Assembly (NCBI RefSeq): GCF_905220565.1
Contig: NC_059395.1
Span: 17,587,289-17,651,288, forward strand
Source: Melitaea cinxia
Lineage: Eukaryota; Arthropoda; Insecta; Lepidoptera; Nymphalidae
Reading direction: 5' to 3'
DNA length: 64,000 nt
The translations under genes and the position numbers were made by a program. The notes below the pieces were generated by a model, which saw only the letters and a program-made list of their open reading frames with translations, was not told the DNA's origin and made no database searches. Below, one piece after another: positions 1 through 11,661 of this stretch (within the stretch, counting starts at the first letter, position 1; every line of letters starts with the position of its first letter).

Positions 1-1565
1 GTCTTCGAGTTCGTCACAAACGAGAAGGGGGTTGTCCTGTTAGATAAACAGTAGTAGGCGTCTGAAGAACAGATCGGATTTTAATGTCGTATCGATTTTT
101 CCTGATACTTTTCTTATTTAATTCTGACAAAGTTTGGTTTATGGTATACATGGTATACATACATTATAAATATTTAAAAATGCACGTACCCAATCCTGCA
201 TGCACACACACACACACACACGCACAAAGAAAAGGAAAGAAGCAATCATACACGTATGCAAGCATGAACAAACGCGCCTACGCACACAAGTACCTACGCT
301 AAACGTAACTATCTACTTGCTGTTTGTACACGCTAAAAGAAAAACACAAGCACAATTTTACGCCGAGGTAAGTGAGGTAATTTACGCCGAGGTGTAGCAG
401 CATACAGACATGACACTATACTCTTTGATAGGGTTTAATTACTTACAATTCCACCATTCCATGATTATGTTGTGTTAAGAATAATATTTACCAGTAATAT
501 ATATTTAAATGTTTTGATGTTAAATCAAGATTAAAAACAGGTTTTAATCCTGGCGCAAAATTAGTTTTGAGGAAATTGACACAGATCTTTTTCAAATATC
601 AGTCTCATCTTTGCAAATGCCAATTTTAGCAAAGATGAAGCAGACGGTTCCTTCACCTGATGCCTAAGCTTAAAAGTTTAAACTATAATACTTAAATCCG
701 AAGGCAATTTATCCGATCTTAGCTAAGCCAAGGGTTACTCTAAAATTCATAAAGACAGTACTCGATTCCGGAGTACAAGTATGGAGTAGCTATGTACAAA
801 CGCCATGTCATCGATTTAGATATTAATTTAGATAAAATATGCAGTGCAACGGAATATAGAATGTGTTACATTAGATATTAAGATCAAAATTGTAATATTA
901 AAATTAGTTAAATATTACATAAACGGAAATTGTATTCTGTCTTACATATATTTCAATCATTTTCCTTTGGATTATTAAAATAAAACTATACCAATACGTG
1001 TAATAAATTAAATTAACATTTACTTTATGTCCCTAGAGAACTGGCTACGAAATAGCATTTTCTCAAATAAATATTTGTTTTGATGTTAAAAGTTTAGTGT
1101 AACGTGTAGAACACATGATCGGAGTGCAGGAGCATTAGTTTATACCATTATAGGAAATCAAAAATATTTTAGGCGACTTTAAAAGCTAATGAGTTTTGCA
1201 ATTTGACTGTCTTTTAATGAATCTCTTTTATTAATCCTTTTTTTGGCTTGTGTGTTATTTTATACAAGAAGTTCGATGAGCCACGAGGAAAATAATTAAA
1301 TCGGAAAAAATAAATATAGATATTCATAAAAACAACATTTTGATCCGAGAATTAATCGAATCCGTGATCCTTAGTAAGTAAGCTTTTGTCATTAGTACAC
1401 TAAATGCTCGATACTTTAAAACAAAGAGAGAAAACAGAAGCTGAAACTTGAGACTTAACACAAAGATTTATTACAATGAATTAAATTTAAAGATTTGAAA
1501 ATATAAAAGTGTTATAGATAAGAAGAAGAGTAAGATGAAGAAGTTTTATTATTATTCAAGGGTTC
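1..1565. other. AT-rich stretch without a gene
   Basis: I see no coding region or assignable transposon here. The only clear structure is a short CA microsatellite near 203-221. Short open frames have no recognisable domains and a composition expected of random AT-rich DNA. Confidence 0.6.
203..221. repeat. (CA)n microsatellite
   Basis: An uninterrupted run of about nine CA units. It lies in otherwise unassigned sequence. Confidence 0.9.
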
Positions 1566-1896
1566 ATTATCATAATCACTTCAGCCTATCGCATTCCACT
1601 GCTGGACATAGGCCTCCACAAGTTCGCGACAAAAATGGAGTGAACTCATGTGTTTTGCCCATAGTCACCACGCTGGGCAGGCGGGTTGGCGACCGCAGTA
1701 CTGGCCTTATCGCACCGAAGACGCTGCTGCCCGTCTTCGGCCTATGAATTTCAAAGGTGGCAGTTGGATGGTTATCCCGCCATCGGTCAGCTTTTTAAGT
1801 TCCAAGGTGGCAGTGAAACTGCGTGTTATCCCTTAGTCGCCTCTTACAAGACCCACGAGAAAAGAGGTGGTCCGAACCAGACAGCAGGTCACACAG
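1566..1896 (-). mobile_element. RTE-tailed SINE-like element, near full length
   Basis: The sequence reads from a TTCAGCCTATCGC-like end (the reverse complement of the RTE 3' tail) through the CACCACGCTGGGCAGGCGGG core to the 5' end at a CACACAG motif. Length and order of blocks match the copies at 5806-6140 and 35741-36069, which have perfect target duplications. Here the flanks give only an imperfect 10-base duplication (TTCAAGGGTT at 1555-1564, TTTAAGGGTT at 1899-1908). The block near the 5' end (ACAAGACCCACGAGAAAAGAGG) has diverged from its sisters, suggesting an older copy. Short frames over it are not genes. Confidence 0.8.
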
Positions 1897-1908
1897 AATT
1901 TAAGGGTT

Positions 1909-3096
1909 AAAAAATGTAAAATTGACGAAACAATAATTTTTATTGAACATAACAAAGAAACTAAACAAACTGTTAAAAAAGTATAAATGTTAGAAATAGC
2001 GATCCTGACGGTCGGGTTACATAAAGTAGGAGATGAAGGGTAGAAAGAAACCGAAATAATATGACAGTTCGACCACTGGACACGCTGTGACAACGGTCCA
2101 TGCAATTACATCAGTAATTTTGAAATGTTCTGATCATTCTCCTTTGTGCCTTTTCTATCTCACACAGAACTGAAAGCCATTGAACCCAAGAATTAATTAA
2201 TTTTGAAGTGTTGTAAAATTATAGTATTTCTATCCATTAAATATCCACCTTCATATACGAGTAGAGGCTACAATTTTTATCTCTGTCATATTTGGTTAAT
2301 TTAAGTAATGAGGTTTCTCGTGATCTTAATTACGTCTTGTGACACCAATCTGTCATTTGTCCGCAAAGGGGTATTCGAGACAAAATTTGAAATACTATTC
2401 ATTATATATAATATACGCTAAGGTTAAGATGTTTTTTTTTATACGCTTAACACTCAACGGATCCCCCAGTTAGGATTCTCCTATGTTGGGGGGCCGGAAA
2501 CATACAATACACAAACACAACGCCCAGACCACGACTAACATCCATATGGTCGATACATAATTATGTCTGTCGCCAACGCCAGCGTCGTCAAGATGTTTGC
2601 CTGCCTTTTAGAAAAAAAACCTCACAATCACACCACATAAAATATATATTATTTTAATGATAATTTCTTGCTCCACTGGCATCGAAATTATCTGGCATTA
2701 TTATTACTTTTGTTTTTGTAAATTTATTAATTATTAAAATTATATATATGACGGGTTTAATTTTGTAAAAACGTCAACATGATTGACGGTCAGTAAATTT
2801 TTTTCTTATTTAGTGCGAATTAGTCGCACGAGTATTACTATTTAGTATGAATAGCTTTGTAGTAGGTATGTCACTAGATTAACAATAATGGAATTCTCGA
2901 AAGGACATAAAATATAAAATGATAATATCATTTTTCCGTACAGAAATGTTCGCATCGTTAGTGTCGCATTTCTAAAGAAATTCTACTTCAGTTACAAAAT
3001 ATTGTTGTATCAAATTTAATATTTTATTGAAGAAATATTTTATTTACTCGGAGGGGTTTATCATTTGTACTTTTTAGCCTTAAGCTATCTCTATTT
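1909..3096. other. Unassigned AT-rich stretch
   Basis: No gene is visible. A weak relic with similarity to the minus-strand SINE family seen at 37870-38212 lies near 2440-2600 and is listed separately. Confidence 0.5.
2440..2600 (-). repeat. Degenerate SINE relic (possible)
   Basis: The run CCCAGACCACGACTAACATC followed by ATATGGTCGATACA resembles the tRNA-head-proximal part of the SINE at 37870-38212 (CCTAGATCATGCAAACATC, TATGGTCAGTACAAATG). The rest has decayed beyond recognition, so the assignment rests on about 50 bases. Confidence 0.35.
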
Positions 3097-3548
3097 TTAA
3101 CCGACTTCCAAAAAAGGAGGAGGTTCTCAATTCGACTGTAGTTTTTTTTTATGTATTTACCTCAGAACTTTTGACCGGGTGGACCGATTTCAACAATTTT
3201 TTTTTAATCGAAAGGTGGTGTGTGTGTCAATTGGTCCCATTTAAATTTATTTGAGATCTAACAACTACTTTTCCTACCTACGTTGTATTATACCGCATAA
3301 CTTTCTACTGGATGTACCGATTTTGACAATTCTTTTTTTTGTTGGAAAGGGGATATCCTTAGTTTGGTACCATGATAAGGAAACCAGGATCTGATGATGG
3401 GATCCCAGAGAAATCGAGGGAAACTCTCGAAAATTCTCAATAATTTTACTGGGTGTACCGATTTTGACTATTTTTTCGTCGATCTACGTTGTATTACTCG
3501 TAGATGAAATTGAAGTCGGTTTTTTCCGTTTGTGAGCAAACACAATTA
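3097..3548 (+). mobile_element. Interspersed repeat family C (AACCGACTTC ends)
   Basis: The copy begins TTTTTAACCGACTTCC and ends GAAGTCGGTTTTTTCC followed by TTTGTGAGCAAACACAATTA. The ends are inverted relative to each other (AACCGACTTC / GAAGTCGGTT), which suggests a non-autonomous DNA transposon, but I cannot name the superfamily. Internal landmarks shared with the other copies are GGAGGAGGTT, GATAAGGAAACCAGGATC, a GAGAAATCGAGGGAAACTCT block and CTACGTTGTATTA. Related copies lie at 10305, 17877, 45296, 47932 and 49558. Confidence 0.75.
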
Positions 3549-4204
3549 TATTTTACTATTGTCAGCGATGTAAGCTGCTACTAAAAAAACTAGTAGAGTT
3601 ATTTTACTTTTATAACAGAAGCATTCGACTCGTGTGGCTATCTATGTTTACTGTTAGGTATATCTCTGCGTATTCTATTATATCATCGTATCGTATCATA
3701 TATTAAAGTAATAGTTTTCAAAAATATATATTAAACGATGCAAAATTAATTTATAATCAAATCTGGAGATTAGAAAAAAAATCCTTAGCAGTATGCAGAA
3801 TATATAACGGACATCGTTCTTTTTTGATGGTAACACTTAAAACTACAATTACCAGTTAGTAGATTCACTCTCTATATTTTTCTAACTTACTTATTATAAT
3901 TAAATGCATAAGTCTTTAGATAAACGCCCTTTCTCATAACCCAAATCCTGTAAGTCCAATATCATCAGACAACCGGCTACTACTTAATTTTAATAATGTT
4001 ATATCTTTCTTTATCATAGTATTAATTTCATCATTAATATTTATGTATATTAAATCAATTAATGTTACTCGTACTAATTGACCATTTTAAACGTGAAACT
4101 TCTCGGGTAAGTAGCAATCGAACTTTTTAAAATACGTAGGCGTATTTAAGTAGACTCAATTAAAGTTTTCTTCGAATTTCGTGTCTGAGCAAATTAAACT
4201 GTCG
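3549..4204. other. Unassigned AT-rich stretch
   Basis: Neither a gene nor a recognisable repeat is visible. Confidence 0.5.
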
Positions 4205-4335
4205 GTCTCAGTTGTTATCATAGACACCTGATAGCGATCGTTACTCATAGTCGGGAATATATTCGCCAATCCACAGTGCAGTATCGCGGTGCCTGAGCAG
4301 CGTGAGCTCCGTTCCTTCACCAATACGAAGAAAGA
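4205..4335 (+). repeat. Fragment of RTE-tailed tRNA-SINE (family E)
   Basis: The phrase GTTATCATAGACACCTGATAGCGATCGTTACTC and the following GGGAATATATTCGCCAATCC match the middle of the related sequences at 61115-61275 and, inverted, at 37870-38212. Both ends of the SINE are missing. A short minus-strand frame across it is chance. Confidence 0.6.
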
Positions 4336-5794
4336 GGCCTATGGCCAGCCGTGGGATGTTACAGGAATGAAGTGAATACATATAAATATAAACATTAAAA
4401 TTGTATATCTTGTATACAATTAGTAATTGTGGTATATTACAGTTATAATAGTGGGTAAACGGAGAATCCCTAATCAACTTTTGTAATGATTTTTCACGAC
4501 GAAAAACGTCAGATTAGTCCAAAACTGTTTTTATTCTTATGTTTAATGGTATTTTTGCTTAATTATAAACTATACATAAATGAAATATTAAAAACATATA
4601 TAATTTTTTTAAGCTTTTCCTAGGCTCATTTTAATCGTCAACACCAGAACGTGTGGTTATGTTAAATATTTTTATGTCATTGATTGATGATCGTAGTCTT
4701 TGCTTGGCTTACTTTGAAATTATGAGGGGAAGAGGAAAGGGGCTCTGGACGGGGAAAGAGAGGGACGCTTGCTTTCGATTTTCCTCATTCAAGAAACAAA
4801 ACTAACATCTTTAAATCTTATCGTTTGAGATGGAGGTAATTGTTTCCTTTTTTTGTTATACACTATAATGTTTATTGTTAGATTTTCAATTTCAGTTAGC
4901 AAAACGACATCAACGTAGACACGATTTAATACACATTATCATATACACATAACTGCTAATAATAAATTTTTAAGGATTTCATGTTGGTATAAAGTTGTAA
5001 AATCCTTAAGAAAATGTAGTGACATCTATCGTGTGACATACGAACTACGTAACTAAGAACTGACGTATCCTACATCGCGATATCAAAGTTATCAGAGCGA
5101 TTGAGTATATATACAAGAAGCCGACTACAACCGTCGGCGCAGTAGCCCACCAGGTCCGTGAAACCCTGGTCGGAGGATCTTTCCTTTTCAATGGGGATGA
5201 GTAACTTTACACCTTGTTCATCACACCTCCAAAAAAACTTGATTTTAAATAACTACACGATACACATTTAAATGGGTTAAATTCCTTTCTTTAATTTGCC
5301 GAAAGTCAAGAAGATACAAGAATTATAGATTTAAAGATATTTATATCATAAGTATACATCAAAAAAAAAAAACATAAAATCGTATTTTATTTACTATTAC
5401 ATTACAATAGTAAAGGTCAAAGGCAAGTGTAAGTAGGTTCATAGGGTTTCCTCATTAAGGTGCTGTTGAAGTTATAACGAGAAAGTTCCTTCTCCGCTTT
5501 GTCATTGAACCTGCTCGTAAGTCATTTTCAAGTATTTTAATTATTTCTTTTATTCTTTCTCTCTGAGGAAGTTTACTCTGGACCATGTTAGTAGTGTACT
5601 ATTAGATGCTGAATAAATAGTGTTAGAAATACGTGAATAAACACATGCGTAACAAGAGATTTTGGTGAACCTAATTTTACTTAGCTATTACAGAAATAAA
5701 ACAACCCACTAGTGGCTATAGACAATAGTTTTTCTATGATGGAGGCCAGTTAAAGATTTTCTGTGGGCATTCAGAGACATATCAATAAAAACGC
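4336..5794. other. Unassigned stretch with one GC-richer island
   Basis: No gene is recognised. Positions 5025-5215 stand out from the AT-rich background and are listed separately. Confidence 0.5.
5025..5215. other. GC-richer island with TATA motif and hairpin
   Basis: A GAGTATATATACAAG motif near 5103 is followed about 30 bases later by GGCGCAGTAGC, then by a potential stem formed by ACCAGG and CCCTGGT. The arrangement resembles a polymerase II core promoter such as that of an LTR, but no terminal repeats or second copy are visible in the window. I do not assign a function. Confidence 0.3.
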
Positions 5795-5805
5795 TGAAGT
5801 GTTCA

Positions 5806-6140
5806 TCATTCCAGCCTATTGCAGTCCAGTGCTGGACATAGGCCTCCACAAGTTCGCGCCAAAAATGCATGAACTCATGTGTGTTGCCCATAGTCACCAC
5901 GCTGGGCAGGCGGGTTGGTGACCGCAGGGTTGGCTTTGTCGCACCGGAGACGCTGCTGCCCGTCTTCGGCCTGTGCGTTTCTAAGCCAGCGGTTAGATGG
6001 TTATCCCGCCATCGGTCGGCTTCTTAAGTTCCAAGATGGTAGTGGAACCTTGGAATCCCTTAGTCGCCTTTTACGACACCCACGGGAAGAGAGGGGGTGG
6101 CTAAATTCTTTTGTGCCGTAGCCCACACAGCACTGTGCTG
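5806..6140 (-). mobile_element. RTE-tailed SINE-like element, full length with TSD
   Basis: A 335-bp unit flanked by perfect 11-bp duplications TGAAGTGTTCA at 5795-5805 and 6141-6151, direct proof of retroposition. On the sense (minus) strand it starts near GTGCTGTGTGGGCTACGGCAC, continues through CCACCCCCTCTCTTCCC and the GGCCGAAGACGGGCAGCAGCG core, and ends in an RTE-like tail ...GGAGGCCTATGTCCAGCA...AGGCTGG. No tRNA A or B box is evident in the 5' part, so it may be an internally deleted RTE rather than a tRNA SINE. Part of the core can be translated with an ending like that of RTE reverse transcriptases (LVEAYVQHWTAIG), the likely source of the tail. Confidence 0.88.
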
Positions 6141-6151
6141 TGAAGTGTTCA

Positions 6152-7500
6152 ATCAATTACAATTACAGCCATTCCAATAAAGTTGTTTTTCATTTTGTTA
6201 ATGTTATTAGTGTTGTCATCAAACTTAAGTACTACACGTAATGTATGTATATTGCTTGTCAAGAAAAAAACTTCATTACAAGTAAAATATTTAATGATAA
6301 TACATATAAACCAATTATAATGAGTATAAATAATAATTATCGTTTTCATCACGCAGATAATTTAAAATTATAAAAATTTTAAAGTCGTTAAACTTTAGTT
6401 TTATATTTATAATTGCCTAAGCTGTTTCGCTGACGTTCGCGGGTTGATGACAGATATTTGTATATTTGTATAAACCATAGAGACATTTTAATTGATAGAG
6501 ATTTTTGTGTTTTGTTTGGGTGTTTTGCGAACTCTCGACTCAAAAGTTAATATCAGACCAGTGGCTTTGAGTGTTTTTATTTACTTATTTCTAATTTATC
6601 TCACACTACCCTCAAAATATGGGCTTTGTCAAACAACTTGAGAAAAATCGGACTGGTGGACAAACGATATTTTTAATTTCATAATATTCAGTATTTATAT
6701 TAATTTTTATGAAAGTTATTTGATTGTATTTCATTGCTTCTGCATATTTTTTACTGCACAATAAATATATGTGATATTACTTAGGGGTTGGCGACCCTTG
6801 ATCAGATTTAATTATAAGACCTTTGCAAGACGTCATGAGTCACGACCTCAGTCAGTTTACGATTATATAGAGCATAAAATTTATAGAAATGAAATAAACA
6901 TGAATTTGTAATCGAATATTAAAATTTAATATAGTTCATAAAGTATAGAAATATACACAGACGCGATTAAAAAGTCCTAATAAAGTATAGTAATAGTTTT
7001 AAAATTACAATCGATTTTTATAATAAAATCTCATATTTTGAAATCTGAAGTACAAGAGTTAGCGGTCATTTACTCCAAACATAGTGTTTATAATAACATA
7101 CCTAACGAGAAGAATAAGTTTTCATAATCATGTTTTGTGTCCATATTTAAGTATTAATAACTTTATTTATTTCGAAATAATTCCGATTCATTGATTTATT
7201 TAATTAGATTTGTGACATTAATTTATATTTAATTGATTCAAGAAATAGCATACCATATCAGATTCAGGATATGGATAATAATATATCTAAATGTTAGATA
7301 CTCTGTGGAAACACTGTCCAGATGGCAATCAATCGTACCTACCAATAAACTACACGCGAAGGTTATTGTTTACAGACTGATTTTCTGTGATGTAGGGATG
7401 CGAAAATACAGTTCACGTGTTACGTACACATGTATTGGTAATGTTAAAAAATGTTTATGGTTGTAAATACGTAATAAAACTCTACCTCGTTATTGATTTT
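6152..7500. other. Unassigned AT-rich stretch
   Basis: Neither a gene nor an assignable repeat is seen. Short open frames show no domain. Confidence 0.5.
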
Positions 7501-7502
7501 AT

Positions 7503-7519
7503 ACACACACACACACACA
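7503..7519. repeat. (AC)n microsatellite
   Basis: About eight AC units, just before a LINE-tail copy. Confidence 0.85.
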
Positions 7520-7559
7520 TACATATACAGCTAGTATAAAACTGTAGAGGATGTGCATG

Positions 7560-7833
7560 TTTTTTTTTTGCCGAGGTCGGCAAACAAGCGTACGACTAAT
7601 CTTATGGTAAGTGGTTACCGTAGCCTATAAACCTATGCAACACCAAAAGCATCGCAATCGCGTTACCGACTCCACATCCCGACCCTCCCCAGGAGCTCTA
7701 ACTATCTTATCACAGGAACACAACACTTTGGAGCAGTATTATTTAGCTGTGTTCTTCTGTAAAGTTGAGGTACTTAACCAGACGGACTGTTCCACATTTT
7801 GAGCAGAATATTTCCTGCTTTGCTCTGCCTCAA
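7560..7833 (-). mobile_element. Non-LTR retrotransposon tail (family L)
   Basis: The copy starts with a T-run and GTCGGCAAACAAGCGTACGA and ends at TTTCCTGCTTTGCTCTGCCTC. The T-run corresponds to a poly-A tail on the minus strand, which sets the orientation. Landmarks shared with the copies at 31480, 47502, 56221 and 58745 are GGTAAGTGGTTACCGTAGC, CAGGAGCTCT and TCTGTAAAGTTGAGGTACT. It carries no reverse transcriptase, so it is either a 5'-truncated LINE (3' UTR only) or a SINE. The clade cannot be decided here. Confidence 0.75.
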
Positions 7834-8124
7834 TGGAAATGCATGTGTGTGTATACTTGTAAATAGGCAATTTTGTTCTATGTGATAGTTACGCAGCAGC
7901 CCTCACCCGAGTAACACGTTTTGTCTAAGAATATAAAATAAATAAATAAATAAAAATAAAAAAGCCTTTTATTTCTTGCTTATTCATATTACAATTTTAA
8001 TAACAATGTGCATGTAAAATTATATTCACAGATTCAAATTTAACTTTTGCTAATTTTGATGCATTTAAAAAAACGATAAAAAAGTAAAAAAGTAGTCTAA
8101 GAATATATTACAGTACATATAAAT

Positions 8125-8345
8125 AAATATCTTATAACATAGACACGGTCGTCTGTTCATACTGAAAGCAACTTAATGCTTATAATTATAGGTAACATCC
8201 AACTGTTATAGCTAATTTTTTTTTGATAAATATACATAGAAATAATACATATATAAATACAGTATACACCCAGACTCAGGCTGGAATCGAACCCGCAACT
8301 CACTGCGTAGAACGCAGGGCCACCACAAACTGCGCCAACAACAAC
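8125..8345 (-). mobile_element. tRNA-derived SINE
   Basis: The right end carries an inverted tRNA-like head: GGAATCGAACCCGC is the complement of a B box (GCGGGTTCGATTCC) and GTTTGTGGTGGCCCTGC-like sequence lies between it and a degenerate A box. The body (GACACGGTCGTCTGTTCATA, AACTTAATGCTTATAATTATAGGTAAC in two blocks) matches the plus-strand copy at 34949-35170. The T-run near 8217-8224 is internal. Length of about 220 bp agrees with that copy. Confidence 0.8.
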
Positions 8346-8778
8346 AAGTATTGTATGACAGTAGTTGACTGTACCTCATGACACACACATTTAATTCTAT
8401 CTATACAAATAAAATGCACACATAGAATCGCCCGTCAGTATGACTTGAAGAACTATACGTCTTTTTGAAAGATTGATTGCAGACAATAATGTTGTAGTCA
8501 GGCCAAGGAGATTTTTGTTTGATATTATTTTTGAGGGAAATAACAGCGTTATCGTCGCAATATATTTGGTTTCTGAGGAACGATGAATGCTGAGTGATGA
8601 ATTTAATGTTAGTTAATGGATTTGTGGGTAAAAGTAGCAAAAATATATCTAATATAAAAAGAGAAGGACAAGGAATACGTAGTAGGTATAAAGGAATGAC
8701 AGGAAAATGATGAATAGAGTCATATTTTACAAGGACATCGTTATATATATATCATTAAGAATATTTGTAGATATTTCA

Positions 8779-9098
8779 TCTATACAAATAAATAAAATTA
8801 GAGTGTCTTTTTGTAATATTAAAATAACCGCTTTTTACTAAATGCATATGGATGTATACACGGTACATATACCAAAATAACATTTTTTACAATTTTTGTC
8901 TGCCTGTCTGTCTGTTTGTTCCAGCTAATCTCTGAAACGGCTGGACCGATTTTGACGGGACTTTCAGTGGCAGATAGTTGATGTAGTAAGGTATAAACTA
9001 AGCTACTTTTATTTTAGAAATTTATTTATTTTGTATCTCTGCGAATAGAACAATATTATTTTTTAATTTCACGCGGACGAAGTCGCGGGCACAGCTGG
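8779..9098 (+). mobile_element. Non-autonomous Helitron (family H1)
   Basis: It begins TCTATACAAATAAATAAAAT and ends with a CGCG-GACGAAGT-CGCG hairpin followed by GGCACAGCTGG, i.e. the TC start, subterminal 3' hairpin and CTRR end that define Helitrons; CTGG is followed by T as expected. No target duplication is present. The middle includes CTGAAACGGCTGGACCGATT and GGCAGATAGTTGATGTAGTA. The same element occurs at 63155-63466 and inverted at 55601-55978. It encodes nothing and would depend on a helicase supplied elsewhere. Confidence 0.85.
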
Positions 9099-10304
9099 TT
9101 TTATATATTTTCCATCAATATAGGTTTATTGATCTATAATGGCTTTTGAAATTTTAATATTCTCTAATCTCATTTGATAAAGCTGACAAAACAAAGAACC
9201 ATAGAGTACTAAATACAGATTGCGTAAAGTTTTATAGAAAAAATAAATACTTTTGTTTTAGAAATTTATTTATTTTTAAACGGTTTTATTTGGCTTGATC
9301 AGTTTATTTGTTTGTTTGAGTCAAATGTAGTATTTAGAATTTTACTCCCTTCCTGATGACAGATTGATCTGATATTGGTTTTAACATTTGACACCATCCG
9401 ATAAAAAATCGAAAAATGCATAGTTGTGGCTAATCAGAAACAAGTAACGCCGAATAAACAACTTTTAAAATAAAGAACTAAGTACCGATCAAAGTAACTG
9501 TGTCTATATAAAAGTATAGTTCTCTCGCTCTCTTGAAAAGTAGCTAATTTTGTCATATCCGTTGTTTGAATTTCAGCGAAAATATGCCAATTCGGTCCTC
9601 CCAATTACTGTCCAGAATAACAAATAACCAAAGTATATTAACTATAAAGATGGCTATTCGTTTGGCTCTAAATAGTGCTATGGTCACGTTACAGTGACTG
9701 TTTGCAGAATTAGCTTTGTTCCAACGCATTTCGTCAGCGGAACCACACATTCCACAACGCGCTAAATACGATTAATGATTCAATTATGAAACACTGTACT
9801 CTACTTACAAGGAAATCTTAAACTATTTCAAGAAGAATAGTACTTTAACTATAACATTACTAGCAATTGATATTTATAAGTATCTTAAATTAGTAATTAT
9901 TAAGATAAGACAGTGTTTACACTGACAATCTATAATTTCGATTTTGGTAAGGACAGCTAAATAAAACATTTTTAGTATACTGTTTAGCGCTAAATGTAGA
10001 CTAAGACTTAAACCTTTGAATTAGTAAAGTAAATAAATACACTTTACTAGTTTCTTCGGAATTTGGTAATGAAAAGTATATTTTCACCTCTAAACTTACA
10101 AACATTCCGAGATAGCTTTTGATCGTTATTAATGTTAGTAGATAAATTAATATCGTTTACTGTATCTTAATGGACCAACTCCTGGCCGAATGTGGTGTAA
10201 TTTCAAAAAACCTGGACATAGATATTTCTAACGACACAAATTTTAAATTTAAAATAATGATTAAATTATATTTATTAGCAAAGTGATCAGTTTTTAGTAT
10301 TTTT
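9099..10304. other. Unassigned AT-rich stretch
   Basis: No gene or repeat of known type is recognised. Confidence 0.5.
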
Positions 10305-10745
10305 TAACCGACTTCAAACAAAGGAGGAGGTTACTCAGTTCGACCGTATTTTTTTTAATGTATGTTCGGGGATAACTCCGTCGTTTATGAACCGATTTTG
10401 CTAATTCTTGTTTCGTTAGAAAGGAAATATCCCTAGTTTAGTTCCCTAGTTTTATACCATGATAAGGAAACCAGGATCTGATGATGGGATCCCAGAGAAA
10501 TCGAGGGAAACTCTCGAAAAGCCGCATAACTTTTTACTGGGTGTACCGGTTTTGATGATTTTTAATTTAATCGAAAACCGATGTTTATCATGTGGTCACA
10601 TGTACATTTCATTGAGATCTGATAACAACTTTTGGAGTAATCTTTGATAATGCGTATTTAACCGACAATTTTTTTTCACCTACGTTGTATTACTTGTCGA
10701 TATAATTGAAAGCGGTTTTTCTTCGTTTCGCTGCAAAACACAATT
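10305..10745 (+). mobile_element. Interspersed repeat family C
   Basis: Same order of landmarks as 3097-3548: AACCGACTTC start, GGAGGAGGTTACTCAGTTCG, GATAAGGAAACCAGGATC, CTACGTTGTATTACTTG, and an end near GAAAGCGGTTTTTCTTCG followed by GCTGCAAAACACAATTA. The short open frame over the central block is an accident of the repeat. Confidence 0.75.
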
Positions 10746-11232
10746 ATTACAAATTACTTCTCTTTAATTCTTTGATTTCTTTTGTTTTAATCTTTTATTT
10801 TAGTTAATTTAATTGTAAAATACTATCTTAGGTTCTTGCCATATGTATGTTATTTAAGTATGTTATTAGTGTATGTTAGTCAAGTTTAATGTAGTTATCA
10901 CCTATCATTAAAGTTACACTCAGACTTTACTGTTATTGTTTATGTACTTGAAATATGTTGTATACTTTATTGGTGTTCTATAAATAAATAAATAAAATAA
11001 ATAAGTGCATTTAATGAAATAAATAAATTCTCAATTATTGTATTAGTAGAGATACAACCAGAGGTCAAAATATTCGTTGATTATTTAGATCTGTCGTTGC
11101 AATGTAATTTAAATTACTTATCTTATTAAAAGTTGCTTCACAATAATTTTGTACAATTTCCAAGTGTGTATAAATTATGGTAAAAGATATGTGACAGGAA
11201 AGAGTAGAACTGTTTTATTTATTTATTCTTCA
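10746..11232. other. Unassigned AT-rich stretch
   Basis: A short AAAT/AATA-type simple repeat lies near 10980-11020; otherwise nothing is recognised. Confidence 0.5.
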
Positions 11233-11404
11233 CTAGCTTTTACCCGCGGTGTCGCTTGCATTGCAATTTTTTAAAAAAGTGTCCTATGTTACTTCTTATA
11301 GGTCCAAGAAAATGTGTACAAAAGTTTCATGATTATCCGTTAAGTAGTTTTCGCGTGAAAGCGTAACAAAACAAACTTACATTCACATTTATAATATTAT
11401 TAGA
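11233..11404 (-). mobile_element. Non-autonomous Helitron (family H2)
   Basis: On the minus strand it starts TCTAATAATATTATAAATG and ends GCAAGCGACACCGCGGGTAAAAGCTAG, with the CTAG terminus at 11233. The interior has the CCTATGTTACTTCTTATAGG and CGTTAAGTAGTTTTCGCG phrases common in short lepidopteran Helitrons. It is 172 bp and noncoding. Confidence 0.8.
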
Positions 11405-11445
11405 GATTAGAAATAAGCGATTCTTCAACACAAATATATTACTAA

Positions 11446-11660
11446 CTAGCTGTGCCCGCGGCTTCGCCCGCGTTGAAATCAGTGTGTCACAAAAATTTCC
11501 CGGCAAACTTTCAGTGAAACTCTCATCAAAATCGGCTTAGCCGCTCCGTAAACCTTCCTCTTGAAGCCCTCTCTCTATTGGTGAAACCACATGAAAATCC
11601 GTTCAGTAGATTTTGAGGGAATCGATTACGTACACTTTTGGGGACTTTGTTTTATTATAC
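11446..11660 (-). mobile_element. Non-autonomous Helitron (family H3)
   Basis: The CTAGCTGTGCCCGCGGCTTCGCCCGCG block at the left is the complement of a Helitron 3' hairpin and CTAG end. The body contains CTCATCAAAATCGGCTTAGC and CATGAAAATCCGTTCAGTAG. The 5' end is placed at the GTATAATAAAAC motif next to the following Helitron, without a clean TC, so that border is approximate. Confidence 0.75.
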
Positions 11661-11661
11661 A

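Noticed and set aside
8263..8345. A minus-strand tRNA gene
   Set aside because: It is the head of a SINE; the same body follows as at 34949-35170.
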